Assembly (NCBI RefSeq): GCF_026240015.1
Contig: NZ_JAPIUX010000001.1
Location: 496,001 to 560,000 of the forward strand
DNA from: Acetobacter farinalis
Lineage (GTDB): Bacteria; Pseudomonadota; Alphaproteobacteria; Acetobacterales; Acetobacteraceae
DNA length: 64,000 nt
Direction of reading: 5' to 3'
Below the pieces are notes generated by a model. It was not told the origin of the DNA. It was given only the letters and a program-made list of their open reading frames with translations, and did not search any database. A program made the translations under genes and the position numbers. Numbering within the stretch: position 1 is the stretch's first letter; the number at the start of each line of letters is the position of its first letter. Shown piece by piece: positions 1 through 7,531 of this stretch.

Positions 1-31
1 ACCTGTCTCTTTCCCAGCCGGATTGCCTGTT

Positions 32-1579
32 ATGTCTGAAGCGCTCGCCCCTGACCTCAGCACGGAAATTGCCCGCCGCCGTACGTTCGCGATCATCTCG
101 CACCCGGATGCTGGTAAAACCACGCTTACGGAACGGATCCTGCGGGCCGGTGGGGCTATTCAGCTTGCAGGGAACGTGCGGGCCAAGGGGGAGCGGCGGC
201 GTACCCGGTCTGACTGGATGTCCATTGAGCGTGAGCGCGGGATTTCCGTTGTCAGTTCCGTTATGACCTTTGAGTATGGCGGCTGTATTTTCAACCTGCT
301 TGATACACCGGGCCATGAAGACTTCTCGGAAGATACCTACCGCACCCTGACGGCTGTGGACTCCGCCGTCATGGTGATTGACGCCGCCAAGGGTATTGAA
401 GACCGGACACGCAAGCTGTTTGAAATCTGCCGCCTGCGCGATATCCCCATTGTCACCTTCATCAACAAGATGGACCGTGAGGCGCAGGACCCGTTCGCGC
501 TGATGGATGAAATTGCCTCCTCCCTCGCACTGGATACGGCCCCCGCCACATGGCCGGTTGGCCGTGCCGCCGGGTTTGTGGGGACGTACGACCTGCGGAC
601 AAAGGAACTGCATACGCAGGACGCCCTGCCGCAGTCCGACCCACGGGTGGTGCAGGTTTTTGAGGAACTGGAACTGGCGGAAGCCGCCCTGCCCAGCTTC
701 GACCGTGAGTCTTTTGATGCCGGGCATCTGACACCGGTTTTCTTCGGCAGCGCCATGAAGGAAATTGGCGTGACGGACCTGCTCGATGCGCTGGTGGCGT
801 TCGGGCCTTCTCCGCGGAACCAGGTTGCGGAAACCCGCACGGTGAAGGCGGATGAGCCGGAGATGACCGCGCTTGTTTTTAAAATTCAGGCCAATATGGA
901 CCCGAACCATCGGGACCGCATTGCGTTCGCCCGGATATGTTCCGGCAGGCTGACGCGCGGCATGCGCCTGCGCCACAGCCGCACCGGCAAGAGCTTTGCC
1001 GTGCATACACCGCAGTTCTTTTTTGCGCGGGACCGGCAGTTGGCGGAGGAAGCCTTCGCGGGGGACGTGGTGGGCATTCCCAACCATGGCACCCTGCGCA
1101 TTGGCGATACGCTGACAGAAAATGAAGATCTCAATTTTACCGGCGTGCCGCATTTTGCGCCGGAAATTCTGCGTCGCGTGCGGCTGGATGACGCGATGAA
1201 GGCCAAGAAGCTCAAACAGGCGCTCACCCAGCTTGCAGAAGAAGGCGTGGTGCAGCTCTTCAAGCCGCAGGATGGCGCACAGCCGATTGTGGGTGTGGTG
1301 GGAACACTTCAGCTTGACGTGCTTCAGGCACGCCTGAAGGCGGAATATGGGGTGGCGATCGGGTTTGATGCCGTGCCGTTTTCTCTGGCCCGCTGGGTTA
1401 CGGGGCCGCGTGAGAAAATTGAAACCTTCTCCATGGTGAACCGCTCCGCCATGGCGGATGATCTGGATGATGATCCGGTGTTCCTCGCCTCTTCAGCCTT
1501 CATGATGCGCCGCACACAGGAACAGAACCCGGATATCACGTTCCACGATATCAAGCAGATCGGGCTCGAGATTAAATAA
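32..1579 (+). CDS. prfC: Peptide chain release factor 3 (RF3)
   Basis: This is a translational GTPase that releases RF1/RF2 from the ribosome after peptide release, acting in the cytoplasm. Visible G motifs are the P-loop SHPDAGKTT (about residues 23-31), DTPGHEDF (91-98) and NKMD (145-148). The C-terminal half has the RF3 domain II and III layout, and the 515-aa length is slightly under the family norm of about 525-530. A TTG nine bases upstream (position 23) is in frame, but the ATG at 32 is the more natural start. No strong Shine-Dalgarno is visible, and only 31 bases of upstream sequence lie in the window. It runs towards the MFS gene on the other strand, with 18 bases between the two stops. 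The family call is secure. Confidence 0.96.
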   Translation: MSEALAPDLSTEIARRRTFAIISHPDAGKTTLTERILRAGGAIQLAGNVRAKGERRRTRSDWMSIERERGISVVSSVMTFEYGGCIFNLLDTPGHEDFSEDTYRTLTAVDSAVMVIDAAKGIEDRTRKLFEICRLRDIPIVTFINKMDREAQDPFALMDEIASSLALDTAPATWPVGRAAGFVGTYDLRTKELHTQDALPQSDPRVVQVFEELELAEAALPSFDRESFDAGHLTPVFFGSAMKEIGVTDLLDALVAFGPSPRNQVAETRTVKADEPEMTALVFKIQANMDPNHRDRIAFARICSGRLTRGMRLRHSRTGKSFAVHTPQFFFARDRQLAEEAFAGDVVGIPNHGTLRIGDTLTENEDLNFTGVPHFAPEILRRVRLDDAMKAKKLKQALTQLAEEGVVQLFKPQDGAQPIVGVVGTLQLDVLQARLKAEYGVAIGFDAVPFSLARWVTGPREKIETFSMVNRSAMADDLDDDPVFLASSAFMMRRTQEQNPDITFHDIKQIGLEIK

Positions 1580-1597
1580 TCCCGAGCCTGAGAGCCT

Positions 1598-2803
1598 CTA
1601 CCGCCGCCGTTCAGTCAGGCAGACGGCAAACGCGAGGGCTGGGAGGGCTGCCCCCACAGCGGCGGCCAGCGGCCAGCCGCCGCGTGCATAGGTCCAGCTT
1701 CCAAGGGCTGATCCCGCCGCTCCCCCCAGAAAGAAAAGCGCCATGTAGAGCCCGTTCAGGCGGGCGCGGTTTTCCGCAGGCAGCATGAACAGGGCGCGTT
1801 GCCCGAGCACCAGATTGGCGGTTACGCCGAAATCAATCACAATACCCGCCAGCGCCAGCATGAGTACAAAAACGGACTGCGGCATGAGCGGGCTGACCAG
1901 AAAGGCAAGGCAGACCAGCGCCATGGCGGCAAGTGTTGCAGGCCATGTCCAGCCTTTATCGGCCATGCGCCCGGCAATGGGGGCTGCAATGGCTCCGGCC
2001 ACACCAACGAATGCAAAAAGTGCAATCTGACCCTGAGAAAAATGGAACGGCGGGGCCGCCAGCAGCAGGGGCGTTACGGTCCAGAACAGGCTGAATGCAC
2101 CGAACATGCAGGCATGATAGAACGCCCGCCGCTGGAGCACCCGTGTGGTGAGCAGCAGCGCCACCATTGAGCTGAGCAGCGCGCCATAGTGTTTTTTGGT
2201 GGCTGGCCTGTGCTGCGGCAGAACGCGCTGCAACAGGATGGACAGCACCAGCATGATCCCGGCTGAGATCAGGAAAATGGCGTGCCAGGACGAAAACTGG
2301 GTCACAAAACTGGACACGGGGCGGGCCATCATAATGCCCAGCATCAGGCCGCTCATGACATTGCCCACCACACGGCCCCGGATGCCTTCATGCGCGAGGC
2401 CGGCGGCCAGAGGCACCAGAATCTGCACAGCAACAGACAGAACCCCGATCAACCCGATGGCCAGCAGGAAGGGCAGCGGGTGGTGTGCAAACGGCAGTGC
2501 CAGAAGGGCGAGCATGACAAGGCGTGTCATCCAGACAATCAGGCTGCGGTTTTCCAGCAGATCGGCCAGCGGCACAATCAGCAGAAGGCCGAGGCAGTAT
2601 CCAAGCTGGGTGATGGTGACAATCAAGCCGGACTGGCTTTGCGGGAGAGCCAGTGCGGTGCTGATGGGGCCAGCCAGCGGCTGGGCGTAATACAGATTTG
2701 CAACGATCAGCCCGCAGGCCGCGGCGATAATCCGGACAAGTGCGGGGCTTGGGGCTGCCTGTTTAACAGGGCGGCTGGATGTGGACGGATGGTGTGATGT
2801 CAT
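1598..2803 (-). CDS. MFS transporter, 12 transmembrane segments
   Basis: This 401-aa inner-membrane protein belongs to the major facilitator superfamily. The sequence alternates about twelve hydrophobic segments with short charged loops. It starts with a polar N-terminus of about 20 residues, followed by the segment ANLYYAQPLAGPIS, which is typical of a drug/sugar efflux-like MFS subgroup. A loop-2/3 motif (PLADLLENRSLI) fits the MFS motif A position. The substrate cannot be read from sequence. Its start overlaps the Nudix gene stop by four bases (ATGA), so the two are probably co-translated, which is an unusual pairing. It ends convergently against prfC. Confidence 0.88.
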   Translation of the reverse strand: MTSHHPSTSSRPVKQAAPSPALVRIIAAACGLIVANLYYAQPLAGPISTALALPQSQSGLIVTITQLGYCLGLLLIVPLADLLENRSLIVWMTRLVMLALLALPFAHHPLPFLLAIGLIGVLSVAVQILVPLAAGLAHEGIRGRVVGNVMSGLMLGIMMARPVSSFVTQFSSWHAIFLISAGIMLVLSILLQRVLPQHRPATKKHYGALLSSMVALLLTTRVLQRRAFYHACMFGAFSLFWTVTPLLLAAPPFHFSQGQIALFAFVGVAGAIAAPIAGRMADKGWTWPATLAAMALVCLAFLVSPLMPQSVFVLMLALAGIVIDFGVTANLVLGQRALFMLPAENRARLNGLYMALFFLGGAAGSALGSWTYARGGWPLAAAVGAALPALAFAVCLTERRR

Positions 2804-3525
2804 GAACGGGTGGCATCCAGTAAGGCACGGGAAGTAGGGAGCAGGTCAGTGCGGTTCAGCCACGCGTCAATCTCGGCGGGTGGAACCAGCGCCAGTTGGT
2901 CATATTCCTGATTTGCCGAGCTTTCCCAGCAGGCGGTTACGGCACTGAAAGAGAGCGGGGTGCGCATGGGGATACCGATATCCAGAATCCGGGTGCCGGG
3001 GTGGCGGGCAATCAGGCGCGGGGAGCCGACATGCAGGCTTTCGGCGGTCAGGCCAAGTTCTTCCTCGGCTTCTGCCAGAAGCTGTTCGGCGAGATTGACG
3101 GCGGTGCTTTCTCCGCGCCGTTCAATGCTGCCCGCAGGGGGGCTTTGCCAGAAATTCCCCTGATACAGGGAGGAAGGGTGCCGCCTGCCCAGAACGTAGC
3201 CTTCAGGCGTTTCCAGCAGGCCGATGACGGCAAGCGGTTGCAGCCGAAGGTGCGGATACAGGGCCGGGTTTTTCATCTGCGCCAGAACGGAGCGGTAATC
3301 TGTCCAGTGGCCGGAGATGGCTGTGCGGGTCACGCGGTCTGCTGAAAAAACGCAGCCGTTGAACAGGGAGGGATTTGTCTGGCAGGCCGCCGCCCAGATG
3401 CGTGTGATCTCCGCCTCAATGTCCGCCGTATGCTGTGGAGCATGTGTGGTGACGGTGAGTGTGCAGGAGGGGGAGAGGGGCAGGAGAGGCCAGTGGCCGG
3501 AAAAGCTCGGGATCATGCCGCCCAT
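2800..3525 (-). CDS. Nudix hydrolase family protein
   Basis: This is a 241-aa protein with a central Nudix domain. The Nudix box is read around GSIERRGES...EQLLAEAEEELGL, giving the G-x5-E-x7-RE-x2-EE-x-G pattern in a degenerate form: the usual RE is replaced by LAEAEEE, while the EE-x-G core is retained. About 100 residues precede the domain and carry no motif I recognise. Activity on a nucleoside diphosphate derivative is a family inference, and the substrate is unknown. A GTG nine bases upstream (3534) is an alternative start. Neither candidate has a convincing ribosome-binding site. The gene overlaps the MFS transporter by four bases. Confidence 0.8.
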   Translation of the reverse strand: MGGMIPSFSGHWPLLPLSPSCTLTVTTHAPQHTADIEAEITRIWAAACQTNPSLFNGCVFSADRVTRTAISGHWTDYRSVLAQMKNPALYPHLRLQPLAVIGLLETPEGYVLGRRHPSSLYQGNFWQSPPAGSIERRGESTAVNLAEQLLAEAEEELGLTAESLHVGSPRLIARHPGTRILDIGIPMRTPLSFSAVTACWESSANQEYDQLALVPPAEIDAWLNRTDLLPTSRALLDATRS

Positions 3526-3585
3526 GATACGCACGGCACGGGAACAGGTGTGAAAAAAACTGTAGCCTGAGCGGCAGGACCGCCA

Positions 3586-3621
3586 GAAAAAACGGGAGGC
3601 GGGTAAAACCCGGCCTCCCGT
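3586..3621 (-). terminator. Rho-independent terminator of isocitrate dehydrogenase
   Basis: A GC-rich stem (ACGGGAGG with CCTCCCGT, extended by GGGT/ACCC) is followed on the minus strand by six T residues. It lies just downstream of the isocitrate dehydrogenase stop codon. Confidence 0.85.
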
Positions 3622-3636
3622 CGGCCTGAGGGCGGC

Positions 3637-4668
3637 TCAGACGAGCTGCTGTTTCAGGGCTGCGGTCAGATCTTTGGTAGAGGCATTGCCGCCCAGATCT
3701 TTCGTGCGGACGTTGCCTTCCGTAATGACCTTCTTGATTGCGAGGTCGATACGGTCTGCCAGATCCTGACGGCCGACATGCTGGAGCATCATCACCGCGG
3801 CCAGCAGCAGGGCCAGAGGGTTGGCAATGCCTTGCCCGGCAATGTCGGGTGCGGAGCCGTGCACGGCTTCGAACACAGCGGCTTTTTCACCGATGTTGGC
3901 ACCCGGAGCCATGCCCAGACCGCCAACAAGGCCAGCCGTGAGGTCAGACAGGATGTCACCGAACAGGTTGGTGGTGACAATCACGTCAAACTGCCACGGA
4001 TTGATGACGAGCTGCATGGCGCAGGCATCCACAATCCGTTCATTGAACGCAACGCGGCCTTTATATTCCTCGGCAACCTTACGGCCTTCCTCAAGGAAGA
4101 GGCCGGTCAGCAGTTTGAGGATGTTCGCCTTGTGAACAATGGTAACCGTCTTGCGGTTGTTCTTGAGCGCATACTCAAAAGCAAACCTCACAATGCGACG
4201 GCACTCTGCACGGGAGTTGAAGCCGGTGCTGAGCGCAATACCCTTCGGGTCATCCCCAACCGGAACATAATGTTCCATGGCTGCGTAATAGCCTTCAAGA
4301 TTTTCACGGAACAGGACCAGATCAATCTTGTCGAACTTGCCACCGGGCACAATCGTCTTGGTGGGGCGCAGGTTGGCGAACAGCCCGAACTCCTGACGCA
4401 GTGTGACGTTGATGGATTTGAAGCCGCCACCCACCGGTGTGGTCAGGGGGCCTTTCAGAGCAAGGCCGGTGCGGCGGATGCTCTCAATGGTCTGTTTGGG
4501 CAGCGGGTCATTGACCGCATCCACCCCGGCCATGCCGGCAAGCTGGGGGTCCCACTGGAACGGGGCGCCAACGGCATCAAGAAGTTCGGTAACTGATTCA
4601 ACAATTTCAGGCCCGATCCCGTCACCGGCAATAAGAGTGGCGGGGATGGTTTTGCTGTCTGTCGTCAT
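3637..4668 (-). CDS. Isocitrate dehydrogenase, NAD-type
   Basis: This enzyme oxidatively decarboxylates isocitrate to 2-oxoglutarate in the citric acid cycle. The 343-aa product is a member of the isocitrate/isopropylmalate dehydrogenase family. The substrate loop FKSINVTLRQ (S85, N87, R91) followed by ANLRP (R101) fits isocitrate rather than isopropylmalate. RENLEGYY (121-128), K180 and the metal-binding aspartates around NLFGDILSD (234-242) are present. The cofactor site reads HGSAPDIAG (270-278). Asp-Ile at 275-276 is the pattern of NAD-dependent enzymes, whereas NADP enzymes have Lys-Tyr there. The start is the ATG preceded by GGGAG, which is preferred over an ATG 63 bases upstream that adds an unrelated N-terminus. 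It is a single gene with its own terminator. Confidence 0.9.
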   Translation of the reverse strand: MTTDSKTIPATLIAGDGIGPEIVESVTELLDAVGAPFQWDPQLAGMAGVDAVNDPLPKQTIESIRRTGLALKGPLTTPVGGGFKSINVTLRQEFGLFANLRPTKTIVPGGKFDKIDLVLFRENLEGYYAAMEHYVPVGDDPKGIALSTGFNSRAECRRIVRFAFEYALKNNRKTVTIVHKANILKLLTGLFLEEGRKVAEEYKGRVAFNERIVDACAMQLVINPWQFDVIVTTNLFGDILSDLTAGLVGGLGMAPGANIGEKAAVFEAVHGSAPDIAGQGIANPLALLLAAVMMLQHVGRQDLADRIDLAIKKVITEGNVRTKDLGGNASTKDLTAALKQQLV

Positions 4669-4762
4669 TCTGGAAGCTCCCTTCACTTCGCAGCTTTTCT
4701 GCTCTTCTTCGGCCAGGCAAGCGATTCCCAATTGCGTGACCAGTTGCGATAATCAGGTTCTC

Positions 4763-6541
4763 TCACGCTCTGTTGAGAGGCGCACAGGCGGTTTTCAGCC
4801 AGTTTCTGGCATCAGATGGCAGGTGAGGGCCTATATGGGCCATGATTTGTGCATGGTAGGCATCCAGAACCTGAGCATCTTCCTCCCCCAGAAGGGCCGG
4901 ATCAATCAGGTTTCTGTCAAAAGGAGCGAGAGTCAGCGTCTCAAACACATGGCCGGGGCGGTTCTCTCCGGCGCTCTCGCGCACAAGCACCAGCGTTTCC
5001 AGCCGGATTCCGTAGGCTCCCGGTTCATAATAGCCGGGTTCGTTGGAGAGAATCATGCCGTCCTGCAACACAATGGCGGAGGGGGTTTTGGCGATCCGGG
5101 CCGGACCTTCATGCACGGAGAGAAAGCTGCCAACGCCGTGGCCGGTGCCGTGATCATAATCCAGCCCGACCTGCCACAGGTCATAACGCGCCAGGGCATC
5201 CAGCGCGTGGCCGGTGGTGCCTGTGGGGAAGCGGGCGCGGCCAAGGCGCAGGTTGCCCTTCAGCACGCGGGTAAAGGTTTCCTTCAGGCGGGCTGGCGGG
5301 GTGTTGGGGCCGGTCCAGACTGTGCGGGTGACATCCGTTGTGCCTTCCGGATACTGGCCGCCACTGTCAATCAGGTAGACTTCATCCGCATTCAGGGGGC
5401 GGTCACTCTCCGGTGTCACGCGATAATGAATCACGGCACCATTCGGCCCCGCGCCGGAAATGGCGGGGAAGGATTCCCCACGGTAGTCAGCCCCTTCCGC
5501 CCGGAAGGAGTCCAGCTTGCTGGCGGCCTGAAGCTCTGTCGTGCCGCGCGCGTCTTCCGTGCTCAACCAGTGCAGGAAGCGGCACAGGGCTACGCCGTCT
5601 TTCAGATGGGCCTTGCGGGCGCCTTCCTGCTCCGTGGCGTTCTTGCGGGCTTTGGGCAGCAGGCACGGGTCCGGGCTTTCCTGCACGATGGCGCTGTGGC
5701 GGCGGAGCACCTCCGTAAACCAGATGGCATTGCTGGCCGGGTCCACTCCCACGGTCTTGCCGGCGAGTGTGGCCAGTATGGTTTCCATGGTGTCCGGCTC
5801 GTGCACGCGCACATCCGTGCCCAGCCATTCGCGCACATCTGCCGGGATCTTGCTGGCCTGAATGAACAGATCCACCGAGGCATCGGCATGCAGCACGGCA
5901 AAAGCCAGAACGACCGGAGTGCAGGGAAGATCGGTGCCCCGGATATTCAGCAGCCATGCGATGGAAGCTGAATCGCTCAAGACAGCGGCGGCCTGTCCGG
6001 CTTCAGCCAGAGCATGGCCGAGGCGGGTGCGCTTGTCGTGTGAGCTCTCGCCCGCATAAACCAGCGGATGAATGCTGGCCGGGGCGGCGGGGAAGGCCGG
6101 GCGGTCTGCCCACAGGGCGTCTGTCAGGTTTTCAGCGGTGGGGACCAGTTCAATGCCGGAGAGATGCGTGAAAGGCCGCAGCTCCGCACTGCTCATGATA
6201 CGCGGGTCATACCCGATGCGGGCGTGAGCGGGGGCCTTCCGGGCGAGCCATGCCGGGGGTGGGGTCTGGTGGATGTGCTGGCGTTCCCAGCAGGTGCTGT
6301 CCACCTGCTGGTCCATCTGGGTGATGTAGCGTCCATCCGAGAAAACCGCGGCGGACTCTGCCAGCACCAGCGCCATGCCGGCGCTGCCGGTAAAGCCCGT
6401 CAGCCAGGCCAGACGGTCCGCACAGGCGGGAGTATATTCGCCCAGAAATTCATCACTGTGGGGGATAATCAGCCCATCCAGACCATTCTGTTTCAGGAGC
6501 GCACGCAGGGCGGCAAGACGGGTGGCGGATGCGGACGGCAT
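4763..6541 (-). CDS. pepP: Xaa-Pro aminopeptidase (aminopeptidase P, M24B)
   Basis: This 592-aa metallopeptidase removes an N-terminal residue preceding proline. The C-terminal pita-bread domain shows the dinuclear metal ligands: the aspartates in LIDSGGQYPEGTTDVTRT, the histidine in GTGHGVGSFLSVHEGP, and the glutamates in SNEPGYYE and GIRLE. The N-terminal region contains two creatinase/prolidase-like domains, as in the long, about 600-residue eukaryote-like subfamily. The chosen ATG has GAGG seven bases upstream. A TTG at 6577 would add twelve residues. The name pepP follows function, because the length differs from that of E. coli PepP (about 440 aa). A terminator hairpin for prmA sits immediately upstream. 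Confidence 0.9.
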   Translation of the reverse strand: MPSASATRLAALRALLKQNGLDGLIIPHSDEFLGEYTPACADRLAWLTGFTGSAGMALVLAESAAVFSDGRYITQMDQQVDSTCWERQHIHQTPPPAWLARKAPAHARIGYDPRIMSSAELRPFTHLSGIELVPTAENLTDALWADRPAFPAAPASIHPLVYAGESSHDKRTRLGHALAEAGQAAAVLSDSASIAWLLNIRGTDLPCTPVVLAFAVLHADASVDLFIQASKIPADVREWLGTDVRVHEPDTMETILATLAGKTVGVDPASNAIWFTEVLRRHSAIVQESPDPCLLPKARKNATEQEGARKAHLKDGVALCRFLHWLSTEDARGTTELQAASKLDSFRAEGADYRGESFPAISGAGPNGAVIHYRVTPESDRPLNADEVYLIDSGGQYPEGTTDVTRTVWTGPNTPPARLKETFTRVLKGNLRLGRARFPTGTTGHALDALARYDLWQVGLDYDHGTGHGVGSFLSVHEGPARIAKTPSAIVLQDGMILSNEPGYYEPGAYGIRLETLVLVRESAGENRPGHVFETLTLAPFDRNLIDPALLGEEDAQVLDAYHAQIMAHIGPHLPSDARNWLKTACAPLNRA

Positions 6542-6581
6542 GGCAGGCCTCACAAATACTGTCTTGAGGAAAGGCAATTGT

Positions 6582-6614
6582 AAAAAACGCCTGCATGAGG
6601 TGTCATGCAGGCGT
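6582..6614 (-). terminator. Rho-independent terminator of prmA
   Basis: There is a perfect 12-bp stem (ACGCCTGCATGA / TCATGCAGGCGT) with a four-base loop. On the minus strand it is followed by a run of T residues. It lies five bases beyond the prmA stop. Confidence 0.9.
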
Positions 6615-6619
6615 CGGGT

Positions 6620-7531
6620 TCAGTGTGTTTGCGCGGAGGGGCGGCGCAGGACCAGTGTGGCCCAGTCCCCTTCCGTAAAGGTGTGTTCCAGCACCAGCCC
6701 CAGCCTGCGGTGCGCGGCCAGCACCATGCGGATCTGGGTGCGCAGCAGGCCCGCCAGAATGACCGTGCCGCCGGGGGCCAGATTATGGGCCAGATCTTTG
6801 GCCATCAGGCACAGGGGGCGGGCCAGAATATTGGCAAACACCAGATCATACGGCGCGGTGTGGCGAATTTCCGGGGTTCTCCAGCCATTGCCCAGTCGGC
6901 ATGTCAGGGCACGGCCCAGCCCGTTGCGCTCTGCATTCTGCGCGGCCACGCGCACGGACCAGGGTTCTATATCAACCGCCAGCACCTTTTTGTGCAGCAG
7001 GGCCGCGGCGGCCATGGCCAGAATGCCTGACCCGCAGCCCAGATCCAGAATGTTGCGCGGGTTGCGGTAGGCAATGCGTTCCAGCGCACGCAGGCAGCCC
7101 CGTGTGGAACCGTGTTCGCCCGAGCCGAAGGCCACTCCGGCATCCAGCGTCAGCGCGATGCGGGTGGGGTGCCTTGCATCGGGCAGGTGGGTGCCACGGA
7201 TAACAAAACGCTGCCCCACATCCTGCTCGGGGAAGGATTCATAGGTGCGGGCCAGCCAGCCTTCGGCCTCCGTCGCGCTGCGTTCGAGCGGTGCGCTCAC
7301 GCCAGAGGTGAGCTGTGCCAGAACAAGGGCTGTGGCCAGATCATCTTCCCGGTGCCCGACGTCTTTTACGCCTTCTACCCGCCAGAGGGTGCCTTCCGGA
7401 TTGGCTTCAAAAATACCAACCGTGGTGCAGACGCTGCCGATGGCATTTTCATAGGATTCGACAGCAGATTCCGGAACGGTGACCGCAACCGTTTCCAGAG
7501 CGGAGGCGTGACGACGGGGAGCAACGGCCAT
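6620..7531 (-). CDS. prmA: Ribosomal protein L11 methyltransferase
   Basis: This SAM-dependent methyltransferase trimethylates ribosomal protein L11. The product is 303 aa with an N-terminal substrate-recognition domain and a C-terminal Rossmann domain. Motif I reads LDLGCGSGILAMAAA (around residue 170), and the substrate-site motif follows as DLVFANILARPL. The start ATG overlaps the stop codon of the upstream helicase gene by one base (TAATG), so it is translationally coupled to it. A strong terminator follows. The assignment is secure at family level. Confidence 0.93.
   Translation of the reverse strand: MAVAPRRHASALETVAVTVPESAVESYENAIGSVCTTVGIFEANPEGTLWRVEGVKDVGHREDDLATALVLAQLTSGVSAPLERSATEAEGWLARTYESFPEQDVGQRFVIRGTHLPDARHPTRIALTLDAGVAFGSGEHGSTRGCLRALERIAYRNPRNILDLGCGSGILAMAAAALLHKKVLAVDIEPWSVRVAAQNAERNGLGRALTCRLGNGWRTPEIRHTAPYDLVFANILARPLCLMAKDLAHNLAPGGTVILAGLLRTQIRMVLAAHRRLGLVLEHTFTEGDWATLVLRRPSAQTH

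Noticed and set aside
4403..5971. 522-codon open frame on the + strand
   Set aside because: Antisense to isocitrate dehydrogenase and aminopeptidase P, both with clear motifs.
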